Assembly: GCA_049325275.1 (NCBI GenBank)
Contig: JBMOLU010000029.1
Span: 21,303 to 85,302 of the forward strand
DNA: 64,000 nt
Direction: 5' to 3'
From: CAIQJJ01 sp049325275
Lineage (GTDB): Bacteria > Chloroflexota > Anaerolineae > Anaerolineales > UBA4823
Under the pieces are notes generated by a model. The model worked only from the letters and a program-made list of their open reading frames with translations, was not told the DNA's origin and searched no databases. Made by a program: the position numbers and the translations under genes. This document shows positions 17,924 to 26,017 of this stretch, one piece after another (position 1 is the first letter of the stretch; the number at the start of each line of letters is the position of its first letter).

Positions 17924-18012
17924 GGGCGAACCTTGTGTTCGCCCTCGACAGGCTCCCCGCCCGGACATTCATGTCCGGGCGGGGAGGCAGCGCCAGATGA
18001 GTCTGGCTTTTT
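17924..18012. repeat. Cluster of three hairpins between divergent genes
   Basis: Three inverted repeats stand in a row. GGGCGAAC/GTTCGCCC occupies 17924-17944 with a 5-base loop. A very stable 16-bp palindrome (CTCCCCGCCCGGACAT arm, 17953-17986) has almost no loop. GCCAGA/TCTGGC (17992-18007) is followed by TTTTT and can act as a plus-strand terminator. Upstream and downstream genes diverge from here, so no gene obviously needs terminating. The form resembles REP-type intergenic repeats. Confidence 0.6.
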
Positions 18013-18054
18013 GGCCGGGGACAGGCAACTTTAACGCCCCGGCCCTCAACCTTG

Positions 18055-18063
18055 TGCTATAAT
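18055..18063 (+). promoter_or_regulatory. Extended -10 promoter for the ABC-F leader
   Basis: TGCTATAAT at 18055-18063 is a complete extended -10 box. A transcript from about 18070 would carry the five-codon leader ORF and the attenuator. Confidence 0.6.
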
Positions 18064-18094
18064 CGCCCCGTCCGTACTTACCTGGAGATTCATC

Positions 18095-18112
18095 ATGACA
18101 GATAGCTTGTAG
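18095..18112 (+). CDS. Five-codon leader peptide MTDSL upstream of the ABC-F gene
   Basis: ATG ACA GAT AGC TTG TAG encodes MTDSL. It has a good ribosome site (GGAG, 8 bases before ATG) right after the promoter, and lies 28 bases before the antiterminator arm. Such short ORFs control many antibiotic-resistance ABC-F genes by ribosome-mediated attenuation: a drug-stalled ribosome shifts the RNA fold. That role is inferred from position and layout. Confidence 0.55.
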   Translation: MTDSL

Positions 18113-18139
18113 AAACATCTTGCTTTTCTGGGACTCGAA

Positions 18140-18206
18140 CCCGCTGTTTTCGAATCGTTTTGGATTTCGATCTTCAGCCGGGGGCGCAGGCCCCCGGTTT
18201 TCGTTT
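18140..18206 (+). promoter_or_regulatory. Transcription attenuator: antiterminator and terminator before ABC-F
   Basis: The terminator is CCGGGGGC (18178-18185), loop GCAG, GCCCCCGG (18190-18197), then TTTTCGTTTT, ending 17 bases before the ABC-F start. The competing antiterminator pairs CCCGCTG (18140-18146) with CAGCCGGG (18175-18182, one bulged base), with an inner stem TCGAATC/GATTTCGA. The second antiterminator arm overlaps the first terminator arm, so the two folds exclude each other. Confidence 0.65.
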
Positions 18207-18222
18207 TCTACAGGATGCCACT

Positions 18223-19875
18223 ATGCTCAGTGTTCACCAGGTTGCCAAATCTTACGGCGCAACCCCTCTTCTCGATAACATTCACTTCAACATCAGCGCC
18301 GGCGAACGGATCGGCCTGATCGGCCCCAACGGCTGTGGCAAGACCACGTTGTTGCGCATCATCACCGGCCAGGAAACGCCCGACCGTGGCCACGTGGCCT
18401 TCACGCGCCCCGATCTGCGTCTCGGTTATCTTTCCCAGGGGCTTGGCCTGCCCCCGGAATGTACGTTGGAACAGGCCATTTCCCGCACCCAAGGCCATAC
18501 CGAAACACCCGAAGCCGCGCTCGAACGCCTGGCAACCGCCCTGGCCCAAAAGCCCAAAGACGCGTCGTTGCAACGCGCCTACGACGAGGCCTTGCAGGCA
18601 CTGGCAACGCCAGCTTTCCGTTTACAGCCATCGACCGTTTTGGGAACGCTCGGTCTTGCCGGCATTCCTGCGACTCATCCTCTCGGCGCCCTATCCGGCG
18701 GGCAGAAGACCCGCCTGGGGCTGGCCCTGGTGCTGCTTTCCGACCCGCACCTGCTGCTACTCGACGAACCGACCAACCACCTCGACATCGCCATGCTGGA
18801 ATGGCTGGAAGACTGGCTGGCCTCGTTCCGCGGCGCAGCCCTGATCGTCTCGCACGATCGCACATTTCTCGATCACACCGTCACGTCGGTTCTCGAACTC
18901 GACCCCACCACGCACAGCCTGCGCCAGTATACCGGCGGCTACAGCGCCTATCTCGAACAAAAACAGGCCGAGCTCGAGCAACAGTGGGCTGCCTACCACG
19001 ACCAGCAAGCCGAGATCAAACGGATGCGCCAGGACATTCAGCGCGTCAAGGCGCAGGCGGCCGAGACCGAGCGCGCCGCCAGTTCGATCCGCATCGGCGG
19101 GCCGGAGTACAAGATCAAGGGGTTCAAATCGTACCAGCAGGGCATCGCCAAGAAGGTGGCTGCCAAGGCCAAGGGACGCGAGAAAAAGCTCGAACGCTAC
19201 CTGGAATCGGGCGAGATCGTCGAACGCCCGCAAAGCGCCTGGCAGATGAAGCTCGAGTTCCAGGCCCCCGGCCACCGCAGCCAGGAGGTGCTGGTGCTGG
19301 AGGGCCTGACGGTTGGCTACACGCCAGATGCCCCCTTGCTGTGCGATGTGAATCTCAGCGTGCGCGGCGGAGACCGCCTGGTGCTGACCGGCCCGAACGG
19401 CTGCGGCAAAACCACCCTGCTGCGCACCATCGCCGGGCGTATTGCCCCCCTGGCCGGGTGTACCCGCCTGGGGCCGACGATACAGCTCGGCTACATGAGC
19501 CAGGAACAGGAACTGATCGACCCGACCCGGTCGGCGCTCGAGCAGGTTTTAGGCGTGGCCACCTTCAACCAGACCGAAGCGCGTTCCTTTTTGCACTACT
19601 TCCTGTTCGACGGCGACGACCCGCTGCGCCCGGCATCCAGTCTGAGCTACGGCGAACGCGCCCGCCTGTCGCTGGCGCTGCTCGTGGCGCAAGGCTGCAA
19701 CTTCTTAATCCTCGACGAACCGATCAACCACCTCGACATCCCCTCCCGCATGCGCTTCGAACAGGCGCTAAACAGCTTCGAAGGAACCGTGCTGGCCGTC
19801 GTCCACGACCGGTACTTCATCGAACGCTTCGCCACGCGGGTGTGGCAGGTAACGGAGAGAAAAATTGTCACCTAG
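18223..19875 (+). CDS. ABC-F family ATPase (ribosome-associated, possible antibiotic resistance)
   Basis: 550 residues from the ATG at 18223. The frame continues upstream, but that part is the attenuator hairpin. Two ABC domains are joined by a charged helical linker at about 245-330 (P-site tRNA interaction motif region). Domain 1 has GPNGCGKTT, LSGGQKTRL and LDEPTNHLD; domain 2 has GPNGCGKTT, LSYGERARL and LDEPINHLD. No membrane part is present. ABC-F proteins bind the ribosomal E site and either adjust translation or displace antibiotics. The leader peptide and attenuator suggest an inducible resistance type, which sequence alone cannot prove. Confidence 0.9.
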   Translation: MLSVHQVAKSYGATPLLDNIHFNISAGERIGLIGPNGCGKTTLLRIITGQETPDRGHVAFTRPDLRLGYLSQGLGLPPECTLEQAISRTQGHTETPEAALERLATALAQKPKDASLQRAYDEALQALATPAFRLQPSTVLGTLGLAGIPATHPLGALSGGQKTRLGLALVLLSDPHLLLLDEPTNHLDIAMLEWLEDWLASFRGAALIVSHDRTFLDHTVTSVLELDPTTHSLRQYTGGYSAYLEQKQAELEQQWAAYHDQQAEIKRMRQDIQRVKAQAAETERAASSIRIGGPEYKIKGFKSYQQGIAKKVAAKAKGREKKLERYLESGEIVERPQSAWQMKLEFQAPGHRSQEVLVLEGLTVGYTPDAPLLCDVNLSVRGGDRLVLTGPNGCGKTTLLRTIAGRIAPLAGCTRLGPTIQLGYMSQEQELIDPTRSALEQVLGVATFNQTEARSFLHYFLFDGDDPLRPASSLSYGERARLSLALLVAQGCNFLILDEPINHLDIPSRMRFEQALNSFEGTVLAVVHDRYFIERFATRVWQVTERKIVT

Positions 19876-19901
19876 GGCGTTGCGTGCTCCTTGCGCAAAA
19901 T

Positions 19902-19930
19902 TTGACAGCCTGCGCGATTGCCGCTATATT
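19902..19930 (+). promoter_or_regulatory. Consensus-like promoter for the M23 peptidase gene
   Basis: TTGACA (19902-19907) and TATATT (19925-19930) with 17-base spacing, 42 bases before the start codon. Confidence 0.8.
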
Positions 19931-19971
19931 GAATGTACCATCCCCTGGAGAAACCCTTGGAGGTCAACCCA

Positions 19972-22900
19972 ATGAAACGAATTCTGTTTGTCCTGGTTGT
20001 TCTGGCCGGCCTTTGCACGCTGGCCGGGTTCGGCTTTCAGCGCGCCCGCAGCGCAAGCCCAACACCATCCGTGGAAGAAGAGGCCATACGCCGGGCAATC
20101 GAGACGGCCATCACACAAGAAAACGAGGCGGTGCTTGCCTATCTGCTTTACGAGGAACGCATCGAGCAGATTCAGCTATCGAGCGACGGCAAACTGGCGC
20201 GCGCCATGCTGCTGACCGTGGACCCTGATCGCGGGCAGCCGATCGAACAGGAACCCGGCCTGGCATTCACGCGCCGGGAAGGCGATTCGTGGGTTGCCAT
20301 CTTGCCCAACGACCCGGCCTGGGTTGAGACAGTGCGCCGTGCGCCCGCCGACCTGCTCGACGAGGAGGAAAAAGCGTACTGGCTTGCTACCTACGAGGTT
20401 TACCGCACCGAGATACCCACCGAGGCCATCGGCGGGTTCTACCTGCCCTGGCAGGCCGGCGTGCAGCGCTACCTGACACAATCCGTCGGACACGATCGCT
20501 ATACGGCCTCGGGCAGCATGCACTATGCCTTCGATTTTGCCCTCAACAACACCCACTGGCCGATTCACGCTTCACGCGGCGGGACGATGTGGATGTGCAA
20601 AGAAGATATCCCCACCTGCACCGAGTGGACGTGCAGCCAGGAGCAGAAGAAGGGCAACTACATCGTCATTAAAGACGAAACCACCACCCCCACCACCTAC
20701 CAGCTCTACCTGCACCTCGACTACAACAGCATCCCCGACAACCTGTGCAATAACAACCAGGCGGTCGTCGGCACGCCCATCGGGCAGGGCCAGGTGATCG
20801 GCATGGTCGATAACACCGGCCAAAGTTGGGGTTCGCACCTGCACTTTCAGGTTCACACGGTTGGCTCGCTGTACTTTGGCACGGCGATCGATATTACATT
20901 CGACGATGTGCCCATCAACGGTGGGCGGCCACGCGTGGAGAAATACGATAAGGATAGCTGCCGCAGCGACGACGTCTGCGACAGCTTCCAAACCTACTAC
21001 ACGTCCGGCAATACCGGCAGCGGCGACGTCGTTCCACCGACAGGCAACATCACCAATCTTTACGACGGCGAAACCATCAGCACGGCCACGCTGGCGCTGC
21101 AGGGCGAAGCCGCCGACATCGGCGACGGCGTGGGCAGCGTGCAGTTCCTGGCCCACTACCGGGATAACTGGTGGCCAGCCGGCGCACCGGTGACGGCCAA
21201 CCCTGAAACCCCCACGCTTGACTGGGACTGGTGCGCCAGCAACGTGCCGGATGGTATCGTCAGCGTGGCCATGCGCATCACCGACAAGGGCAACAACGTC
21301 ACGGCCTTCACAGGGTTGCATCACGTGATCAAGAGCTACGCCTGCCCGGCGCCGCCGCCCGGCTGCACGCCCACCGCCAATCAGGTGGCCCTCTTCAGCG
21401 AACCCAACTACACCGGCAGTTGCAAGCTCTTCGGTAGCGGCACCTACACCACGACCGCCGCACTAGGCCTGGCAGGCTACAAAAACACGGCGTCGTTGTT
21501 GGTGGGCGCAAACGTGCGCGCCAGCCTGTTCTTCGATGCGAACATGTTGCAGCGCGGCGAAACCTTCCTCGCCAGCGACAATTCGCTATCCGACAACCTG
21601 ATCGGCGCCGATCAGGCAGCGGCACTGCTGGTGGAAGCGAAAACAGCAAACGCAGCGGCGGCCTACCCGCGCATCCCGGCCCAGGGCGCCACGCTCACCC
21701 AGGGGGACGTGCTCACGTTCGGCTGGGATAACGGCGGCGGGGCGACGCAGTACCAGGTGGAAATCACCGGCGCCAGTAGCCTGACCTCGCCTGGGACCGG
21801 CGTGCCCTTCTGGAGCACGGCGGCGCTGCCTGCTGGCAGCTACACGTGGCGCGTGCAGGCCAACGGCGGCACATGGAGCGCGCCGCGCAACTTCACCGTC
21901 GGCGCAGCCCCGGCGCTCACCACCACCGTGCTGACCGTGCCCATTTCGGAGACCTTCGAGACGCATCCCGAGCGCTGGAGCGGCACAGGGTTGTGGGTGC
22001 GCGTGCCTGTGCCGGCCAATCACACGCCCGAAGGCTCATACGCTTGGTGGTATCAAGACAGCGCCACCCATTACGATACTGGTGAGACACACGCCGGCAA
22101 CCTGACATCTGTACCGATCAGCATTTCCACCCCAGGTTATTACCTGCGCTTTTACTACAAAGCCGAAACCGAATCCCCTTATGTCTACTGGGACCAGCGC
22201 TGGCTGCAAATTTCCGCCGATGGTGGTCCTTTTACCAACGTCTGGCAGTTTACGGACGAATGGCATACGGGTGACTGGTTGCTGTCGCCTCCCATCGACT
22301 TGAGCGCCTACGCCGGGCAAAACATCCGCCTACGCTTCAGCTTCGACACGCTCGACGCCAACCGCAACGCCTACGACGGATGGGGCATCGACGACCTTTC
22401 CATCACCAACAGTGCGCCGGCAAGCTGCCCGGCCGACGGCGGCACGATCGGCTACGGCGGCAGCCAGAGCGGGCGCATCTGCCCGAACGGCGACGCGGAC
22501 ATGTACACATTCGCGGGCAGTGCCGGCGACGAGATCGGCGCCAACGTAGATGCCGAAGCGATCGGCTCGTCGCTCGACCCGGTGCTGACTCTGCTCGACG
22601 CCAACGGCAACGTGCTGGCCGCAAACGATGACCAGGTCACCGAGTTGAACCGCGATTCGCTGATCCGTTTCAGGCTGCCGGCGAGCGGCACTTACACGCT
22701 GCGCGTGAGCGCCTGGGATCATCCATCGGCCGGCGGCATGGGCTATCCCTACACGCTGCGCCTGTACAACGACTCCACACGCCCCACCGTCGCCCTGGCC
22801 AACCCGGTTGACTATGCTTACCTGCCCGCCGGAAACGTGCCCGTCACCGCGACGGCCAGCGACACGGGCAGCGGCATCGAGAGCGTGGCCTTCTTCTGGC

Positions 22901-23823
22901 ACGACAACGATTGGCTCAGCGGAACGTGGCAGTTCATCGGCATCGACCCCAACGGGAGCGATGGCTGGCAAGTACCGTTCGATACCGACCGTCCCGACCA
23001 ACTCGGCGTGGCGGTGATGGCGCGCGCCTTCGACCAGGCCGGCAACGAAGCGGTCAGCGCCGCCTGGAACATCACCCTCGATCACACGCCCCCGGTGAGC
23101 GCCCTCGATGCATGGAACGAGACCTTGGGCAGCACAGCCATTTTCTTGCACTGGGGCGGCAGCGACAACCTCTCCGGCCTGCAACGTTACGAGTTGCAGC
23201 AGCGCATCGACAGCGCCGCCTGGACGGATGTCCTGACGACATCGGATGCCAGCACCACGCAGGCCTGGATCGTCGGCCAAACGGGCGCCATCACCACGAC
23301 GTATGGCTTTCGCCTGCGCGCGATCGACAACGCCGACAATGCCGAGGCTTACCCGGCCAGTGCGGAAGTTAGCGCACGCCTGCCCCCGGCAGAAATCCTG
23401 TGTTCCGAACCCGACAGTTGGGAGGCCGACAACACCCCCATCTCGGCCACGCTGGCGACGACCGACACGCTGCAACTACACAATTTCTGTAATCCGGCGC
23501 TGGCCAGCTTCCAAAACGACGAAGACTGGCTCCAGTTGAACACGGCAGGCGGCCAGAGCTACTACGTTTCTGCCAGCCCGCTCGATCAAAGCGTGGCTAT
23601 AACCATCGAGGTCTATGCCAGCGACGGCACAACACGCATCGCCGGGCCGGTGGCTTCGCTGGCCTACGGGCGGCCGATTTCGCTGGCATGGGTCGCACCC
23701 GCAGACGGTGTCTACTATATCCGCGTGCGTCATGTCAACGGAGCCATTTTCGGCAACGCCACGCAATATGCCATCGAAGTTGGCACGGCAAAACTGGTAT
23801 TTCTGCCGGTGATTAACCGGTAA
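19972..23823 (+). CDS. Secreted multidomain M23 (LytM-type) metallopeptidase
   Basis: 1283 residues from the ATG at 19972 (GGAGG 8 bases upstream). A signal peptide is visible (KRILFVLVVLAGLCTLAGFG). The M23 domain is near 184-295: the H and D of HYAFD, then HLHF, are the zinc ligands expected of lysostaphin/LytM peptidases that cut peptide bonds in cell walls. It is followed by a beta/gamma-crystallin-like segment (VALFSEPNYTGSCKLF), an FN3-like region, a jelly-roll region (DGWGIDDLSI), a PPC domain (DADMYTFAGSAGDEI), Ig/FN3-like domains and a second PPC domain. The extreme C-terminus is KLVFLPVINR, a tail type I associate with Chloroflexota secreted proteins. Several Cys pairs suggest disulfides. 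Confidence 0.85.
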   Translation: MKRILFVLVVLAGLCTLAGFGFQRARSASPTPSVEEEAIRRAIETAITQENEAVLAYLLYEERIEQIQLSSDGKLARAMLLTVDPDRGQPIEQEPGLAFTRREGDSWVAILPNDPAWVETVRRAPADLLDEEEKAYWLATYEVYRTEIPTEAIGGFYLPWQAGVQRYLTQSVGHDRYTASGSMHYAFDFALNNTHWPIHASRGGTMWMCKEDIPTCTEWTCSQEQKKGNYIVIKDETTTPTTYQLYLHLDYNSIPDNLCNNNQAVVGTPIGQGQVIGMVDNTGQSWGSHLHFQVHTVGSLYFGTAIDITFDDVPINGGRPRVEKYDKDSCRSDDVCDSFQTYYTSGNTGSGDVVPPTGNITNLYDGETISTATLALQGEAADIGDGVGSVQFLAHYRDNWWPAGAPVTANPETPTLDWDWCASNVPDGIVSVAMRITDKGNNVTAFTGLHHVIKSYACPAPPPGCTPTANQVALFSEPNYTGSCKLFGSGTYTTTAALGLAGYKNTASLLVGANVRASLFFDANMLQRGETFLASDNSLSDNLIGADQAAALLVEAKTANAAAAYPRIPAQGATLTQGDVLTFGWDNGGGATQYQVEITGASSLTSPGTGVPFWSTAALPAGSYTWRVQANGGTWSAPRNFTVGAAPALTTTVLTVPISETFETHPERWSGTGLWVRVPVPANHTPEGSYAWWYQDSATHYDTGETHAGNLTSVPISISTPGYYLRFYYKAETESPYVYWDQRWLQISADGGPFTNVWQFTDEWHTGDWLLSPPIDLSAYAGQNIRLRFSFDTLDANRNAYDGWGIDDLSITNSAPASCPADGGTIGYGGSQSGRICPNGDADMYTFAGSAGDEIGANVDAEAIGSSLDPVLTLLDANGNVLAANDDQVTELNRDSLIRFRLPASGTYTLRVSAWDHPSAGGMGYPYTLRLYNDSTRPTVALANPVDYAYLPAGNVPVTATASDTGSGIESVAFFWHDNDWLSGTWQFIGIDPNGSDGWQVPFDTDRPDQLGVAVMARAFDQAGNEAVSAAWNITLDHTPPVSALDAWNETLGSTAIFLHWGGSDNLSGLQRYELQQRIDSAAWTDVLTTSDASTTQAWIVGQTGAITTTYGFRLRAIDNADNAEAYPASAEVSARLPPAEILCSEPDSWEADNTPISATLATTDTLQLHNFCNPALASFQNDEDWLQLNTAGGQSYYVSASPLDQSVAITIEVYASDGTTRIAGPVASLAYGRPISLAWVAPADGVYYIRVRHVNGAIFGNATQYAIEVGTAKLVFLPVINR

Positions 23824-23834
23824 GAAAGCGACAG

Positions 23835-23904
23835 GCCAGTCAGGTCCCGCGAGATCTGACTGGCTTGCCTTCAACGCAGCAAGCCGCCCTTGCGGACGGC
23901 TTGC
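23835..23904. terminator. Two stable hairpins between convergent transcripts
   Basis: GCCAGTCAG/CTGACTGGC (23835-23864) is the likely terminator of the M23 gene. An 11-bp stem GCAAGCCGCCC/GGACGGCTTGC (23879-23904, one wobble pair) closes a tetraloop that reads GCAA, a GNRA loop, on the minus strand; there it follows the 18-codon ORF. Neither has a long T run. Confidence 0.6.
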
Positions 23905-23936
23905 TGGTGCGCTGCGACAAAATCCCTTACTGCAAA

Positions 23937-23993
23937 CTAGCTTTGCAGGAGGAGGGATGTCGCAGCGCTTCGTCTGGTACTACTATCGTTCAT
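23937..23993 (-). CDS. 18-residue peptide ORF with its own promoter, function unknown
   Basis: ATG at 23993, stop at 23937; the product is MNDSSTRRSAATSLLLQS. The ribosome site is AGGAGGTGA, 8 bases from the ATG, matching the flp site in strength. A promoter with 17-base spacing lies upstream (24058-24086), leaving a leader of about 55 bases, and a GNRA-capped hairpin follows the stop. The peptide has two Arg, no Cys and a hydrophobic LLL near its end. It could be a small regulatory or secreted peptide, or the RNA itself could be the functional product. No family was recognised. Confidence 0.45.
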   Translation of the reverse strand: MNDSSTRRSAATSLLLQS

Positions 23994-24057
23994 TGACATC
24001 ACCTCCTGTTTGGTGGGATAGCGAGGGAGGTTGGAACTGAAAAAGTTCGCTGAACGC

Positions 24058-24086
24058 ATTATGACAGAAAACAAGGGGAAAGTCAA
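24058..24086 (-). promoter_or_regulatory. sigma70-type promoter for the 18-codon ORF
   Basis: The minus strand has TTGACT (24086-24081) and CATAAT (24063-24058) with exactly 17 bases between. It points into the gene-poor interval rather than toward any longer gene. Confidence 0.6.
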
Positions 24087-24176
24087 TGTGATTCGATGAA
24101 ACGCGACTGCGATTCTGTTAGAAGCTGACGGAAAAGCAAGGTACGGCGCACTTTGCCGGCTAGCAGCCTGTCGGAG

Positions 24177-24278
24177 AAGACTTCGGAAATCTCCGTGACT
24201 GCTTAAAAGTCGTGATTTTCGAGCAATTTCGCCTTATTTTTGTGCTCAAACTACCCTTGTAAAGACTTCCGAAGTCTT
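24177..24278. repeat. Short inverted-repeat element (MITE-like)
   Basis: AAGACTTCGGA (24177-24187) returns inverted as TCCGAAGTCTT (24268-24278), bounding a 102-base AT-richer segment without genes. The right end is itself a palindrome (AAGACTTC-C-GAAGTCTT, 24262-24278). The segment could be a miniature transposable element or a terminator between the convergent nadB and small-ORF regions. Confidence 0.4.
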
Positions 24279-24324
24279 AACGGGGTCTTCCTGAAGAATC
24301 CGCCGAGAGCCTCTTGGGCTGCGG

Positions 24325-25947
24325 CTAGATCAGGCGTTTACCGGGCGACCACGGATCGCCTGCTACGGCGTCTTCACGAAAGTGGCAACCCCGGCTCAGG
24401 CGGTTGTGGCGTGCGGCCTGTGTCACGATCAGGGCCACCTCCACGGCGTTGCGCAGCCCGATCAGGCCATCGCTGAGCTTGGTGGAGCGGTAGAAGGTCT
24501 CGATTTCGTTCCACAGGTGGGTCAGGTCGCGGGTGGCGCGCCAGAGCAGATCGGCGCTACGTTCGAGACCGACGTAGTGCCACATAATATTCTGGATCGT
24601 CTGCATGTCCCCCTGGATCAAGGCCGGGTCGCCATCGGAGGTCAGGCCGCTTTCGTCCCACCGTGGAACGTCCTTCGCCCCCAGGACGACCGGCTTGCCC
24701 TGGCGGAGCAGCTCGGCTTCGATGTGACGCCCGGCGCGATCGCCCCACACGAGACCTTCCAGCAGCGAGGTCGAAGCCAGACGGTTGGCCCCATGCAGGC
24801 CGGTGCAGCTGACCTCGCCCACGGCAAACAAGTTGGCGATATTGGTCTGGCCCCACGCATCCACCAGCACGCCGCCGCAGGAATAGTGTGCGGCCGGCAC
24901 GACCGGGATCGGTTCGCAGGTCATGTCCACGCCGGCTTTTAAACAGGTTGCGTAGATATTCGGGAAGCGTTGGCGGATGGCATCGGGCGCCATGTGCGAG
25001 GCAATGTCGAGCAGGACGTGCGAGTAGCCCTGGCTCATCATTTGATGGTGAATGGCGCGTGCGACGACGTCGCGTGGGGCGAGGTCTTTCCACTCGGGAG
25101 CGTACTGCTGCATAAAGGGCTGCCCGGCAGGGGTGAGCAGGATGCCGCCTTCCCCGCGCACGGCTTCGCTGATCAAGAATCCCTCGGCGCCCGGCACGGC
25201 CAACGCCGTGGGGTGAAACTGGACATACTCGGCATTGGCGATGCGCGCCCCGGCACGATGGGCGATCGCCAGCCCATCGCCGCGCGCGCCGGTCGGGTTG
25301 GTGGTGTTGCGGTAGATGCGCCCCAGGCCGCCGGTAGCCAGCACGGTGACGGCGGCCAGGTAGCGGTGAATGGTGTGCTCTTCACGGTCGAAGACATAGG
25401 CGCCGTAACAGCGGATCGGTTCGTAAGCGGTCAACGGGTTGCGCGAGTGGTGGGGAAAGGTGATCAAGTCTACCGCCGTGGCATTGGTCACCAGGTGCAC
25501 GTTGGGGCGCTCCCGCAAGGCAGCGATCAAGCCTTCGACGATGGCCCGGCCGGTGCCGTCGCCAACGTGCAGGATGCGGCGGCAGGAGTGGGCCGCTTCC
25601 TTTCCCCAGGACAGGTGGCCATCGGCGCCTGTATCGAACTGAACGCCGGCCTGATCGATCAGTACCGCTTGCAGCAAGGCCGGGCCTTCTTCAGCCAGAA
25701 TGCGGGCCGCTTGCGGCAGGCTGGCCGTGGCGCCGGCTTCGAGAATATCCTGAACCAGGAGATCGGGACTGTCATCCGGACCACGCGAGATGATTCCCCC
25801 TTGGGCGTAGCGGGAATTCGATTCGTGGGGATCGGGATCGCGCGTGATAACGACCACACGCCGCCGCGGGTTCTGTGAAAGCCGCAGGGCAGCGGCGGCC
25901 CCGGCGATGCCGGATCCAATGATGAGGACGTCGGTTTGAGTGGGCAT
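24325..25947 (-). CDS. nadB: L-aspartate oxidase
   Basis: 540 residues from the ATG at 25947 (GAGG upstream); the open frame further upstream lacks a site and overlaps nadA. NadB oxidises L-aspartate to iminoaspartate with FAD, the first step of de novo NAD synthesis. Seen are the FAD-binding VLIIGSGIAGAAAALRLSQ near residue 8, NSRYAQGGI, the active-site region HPTALA, the MTCEPIPVVPAAHYSCGGV block and GEVSCTGLHGANRLASTSLLEGLVWG. The C-terminal helical region is present. It is the last gene of the nad operon, 70 bases after nadA. Confidence 0.96.
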   Translation of the reverse strand: MPTQTDVLIIGSGIAGAAAALRLSQNPRRRVVVITRDPDPHESNSRYAQGGIISRGPDDSPDLLVQDILEAGATASLPQAARILAEEGPALLQAVLIDQAGVQFDTGADGHLSWGKEAAHSCRRILHVGDGTGRAIVEGLIAALRERPNVHLVTNATAVDLITFPHHSRNPLTAYEPIRCYGAYVFDREEHTIHRYLAAVTVLATGGLGRIYRNTTNPTGARGDGLAIAHRAGARIANAEYVQFHPTALAVPGAEGFLISEAVRGEGGILLTPAGQPFMQQYAPEWKDLAPRDVVARAIHHQMMSQGYSHVLLDIASHMAPDAIRQRFPNIYATCLKAGVDMTCEPIPVVPAAHYSCGGVLVDAWGQTNIANLFAVGEVSCTGLHGANRLASTSLLEGLVWGDRAGRHIEAELLRQGKPVVLGAKDVPRWDESGLTSDGDPALIQGDMQTIQNIMWHYVGLERSADLLWRATRDLTHLWNEIETFYRSTKLSDGLIGLRNAVEVALIVTQAARHNRLSRGCHFREDAVAGDPWSPGKRLI

Positions 25948-26017
25948 AGGGACCTCGGAAGGCGAGGAGAAAGAAGAGCGGCGGAACGGAAAACCGCACA
26001 CTGCTTCCTGTTCTCTT

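Noticed and set aside
18129..18145. tRNA T-arm-like sequence on the minus strand (GCGGGTTCGAGTCCCA)
   Set aside because: The arm does not close into a T stem and no anticodon arm or acceptor stem lies nearby; it belongs to the antiterminator region of the ABC-F leader.
18160..18222. Earlier start codon for the ABC-F gene
   Set aside because: The extra 21 codons would be encoded by the terminator hairpin and T run, which makes more sense as an attenuator than as protein.
18459..20228. Long overlapping plus-strand ORF of 589 codons in another frame
   Set aside because: It is a shadow of the ABC-F gene with a low-complexity Arg/Pro/Gly composition and no ribosome site.
23957..24040. 27-codon plus-strand ORF rich in Trp and Tyr (MSQRFVWYYYRSL...)
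   Set aside because: Its apparent ribosome site is the complement of Leu codons of the minus-strand 18-codon ORF, and no promoter points its way; the minus-strand gene has the better evidence.
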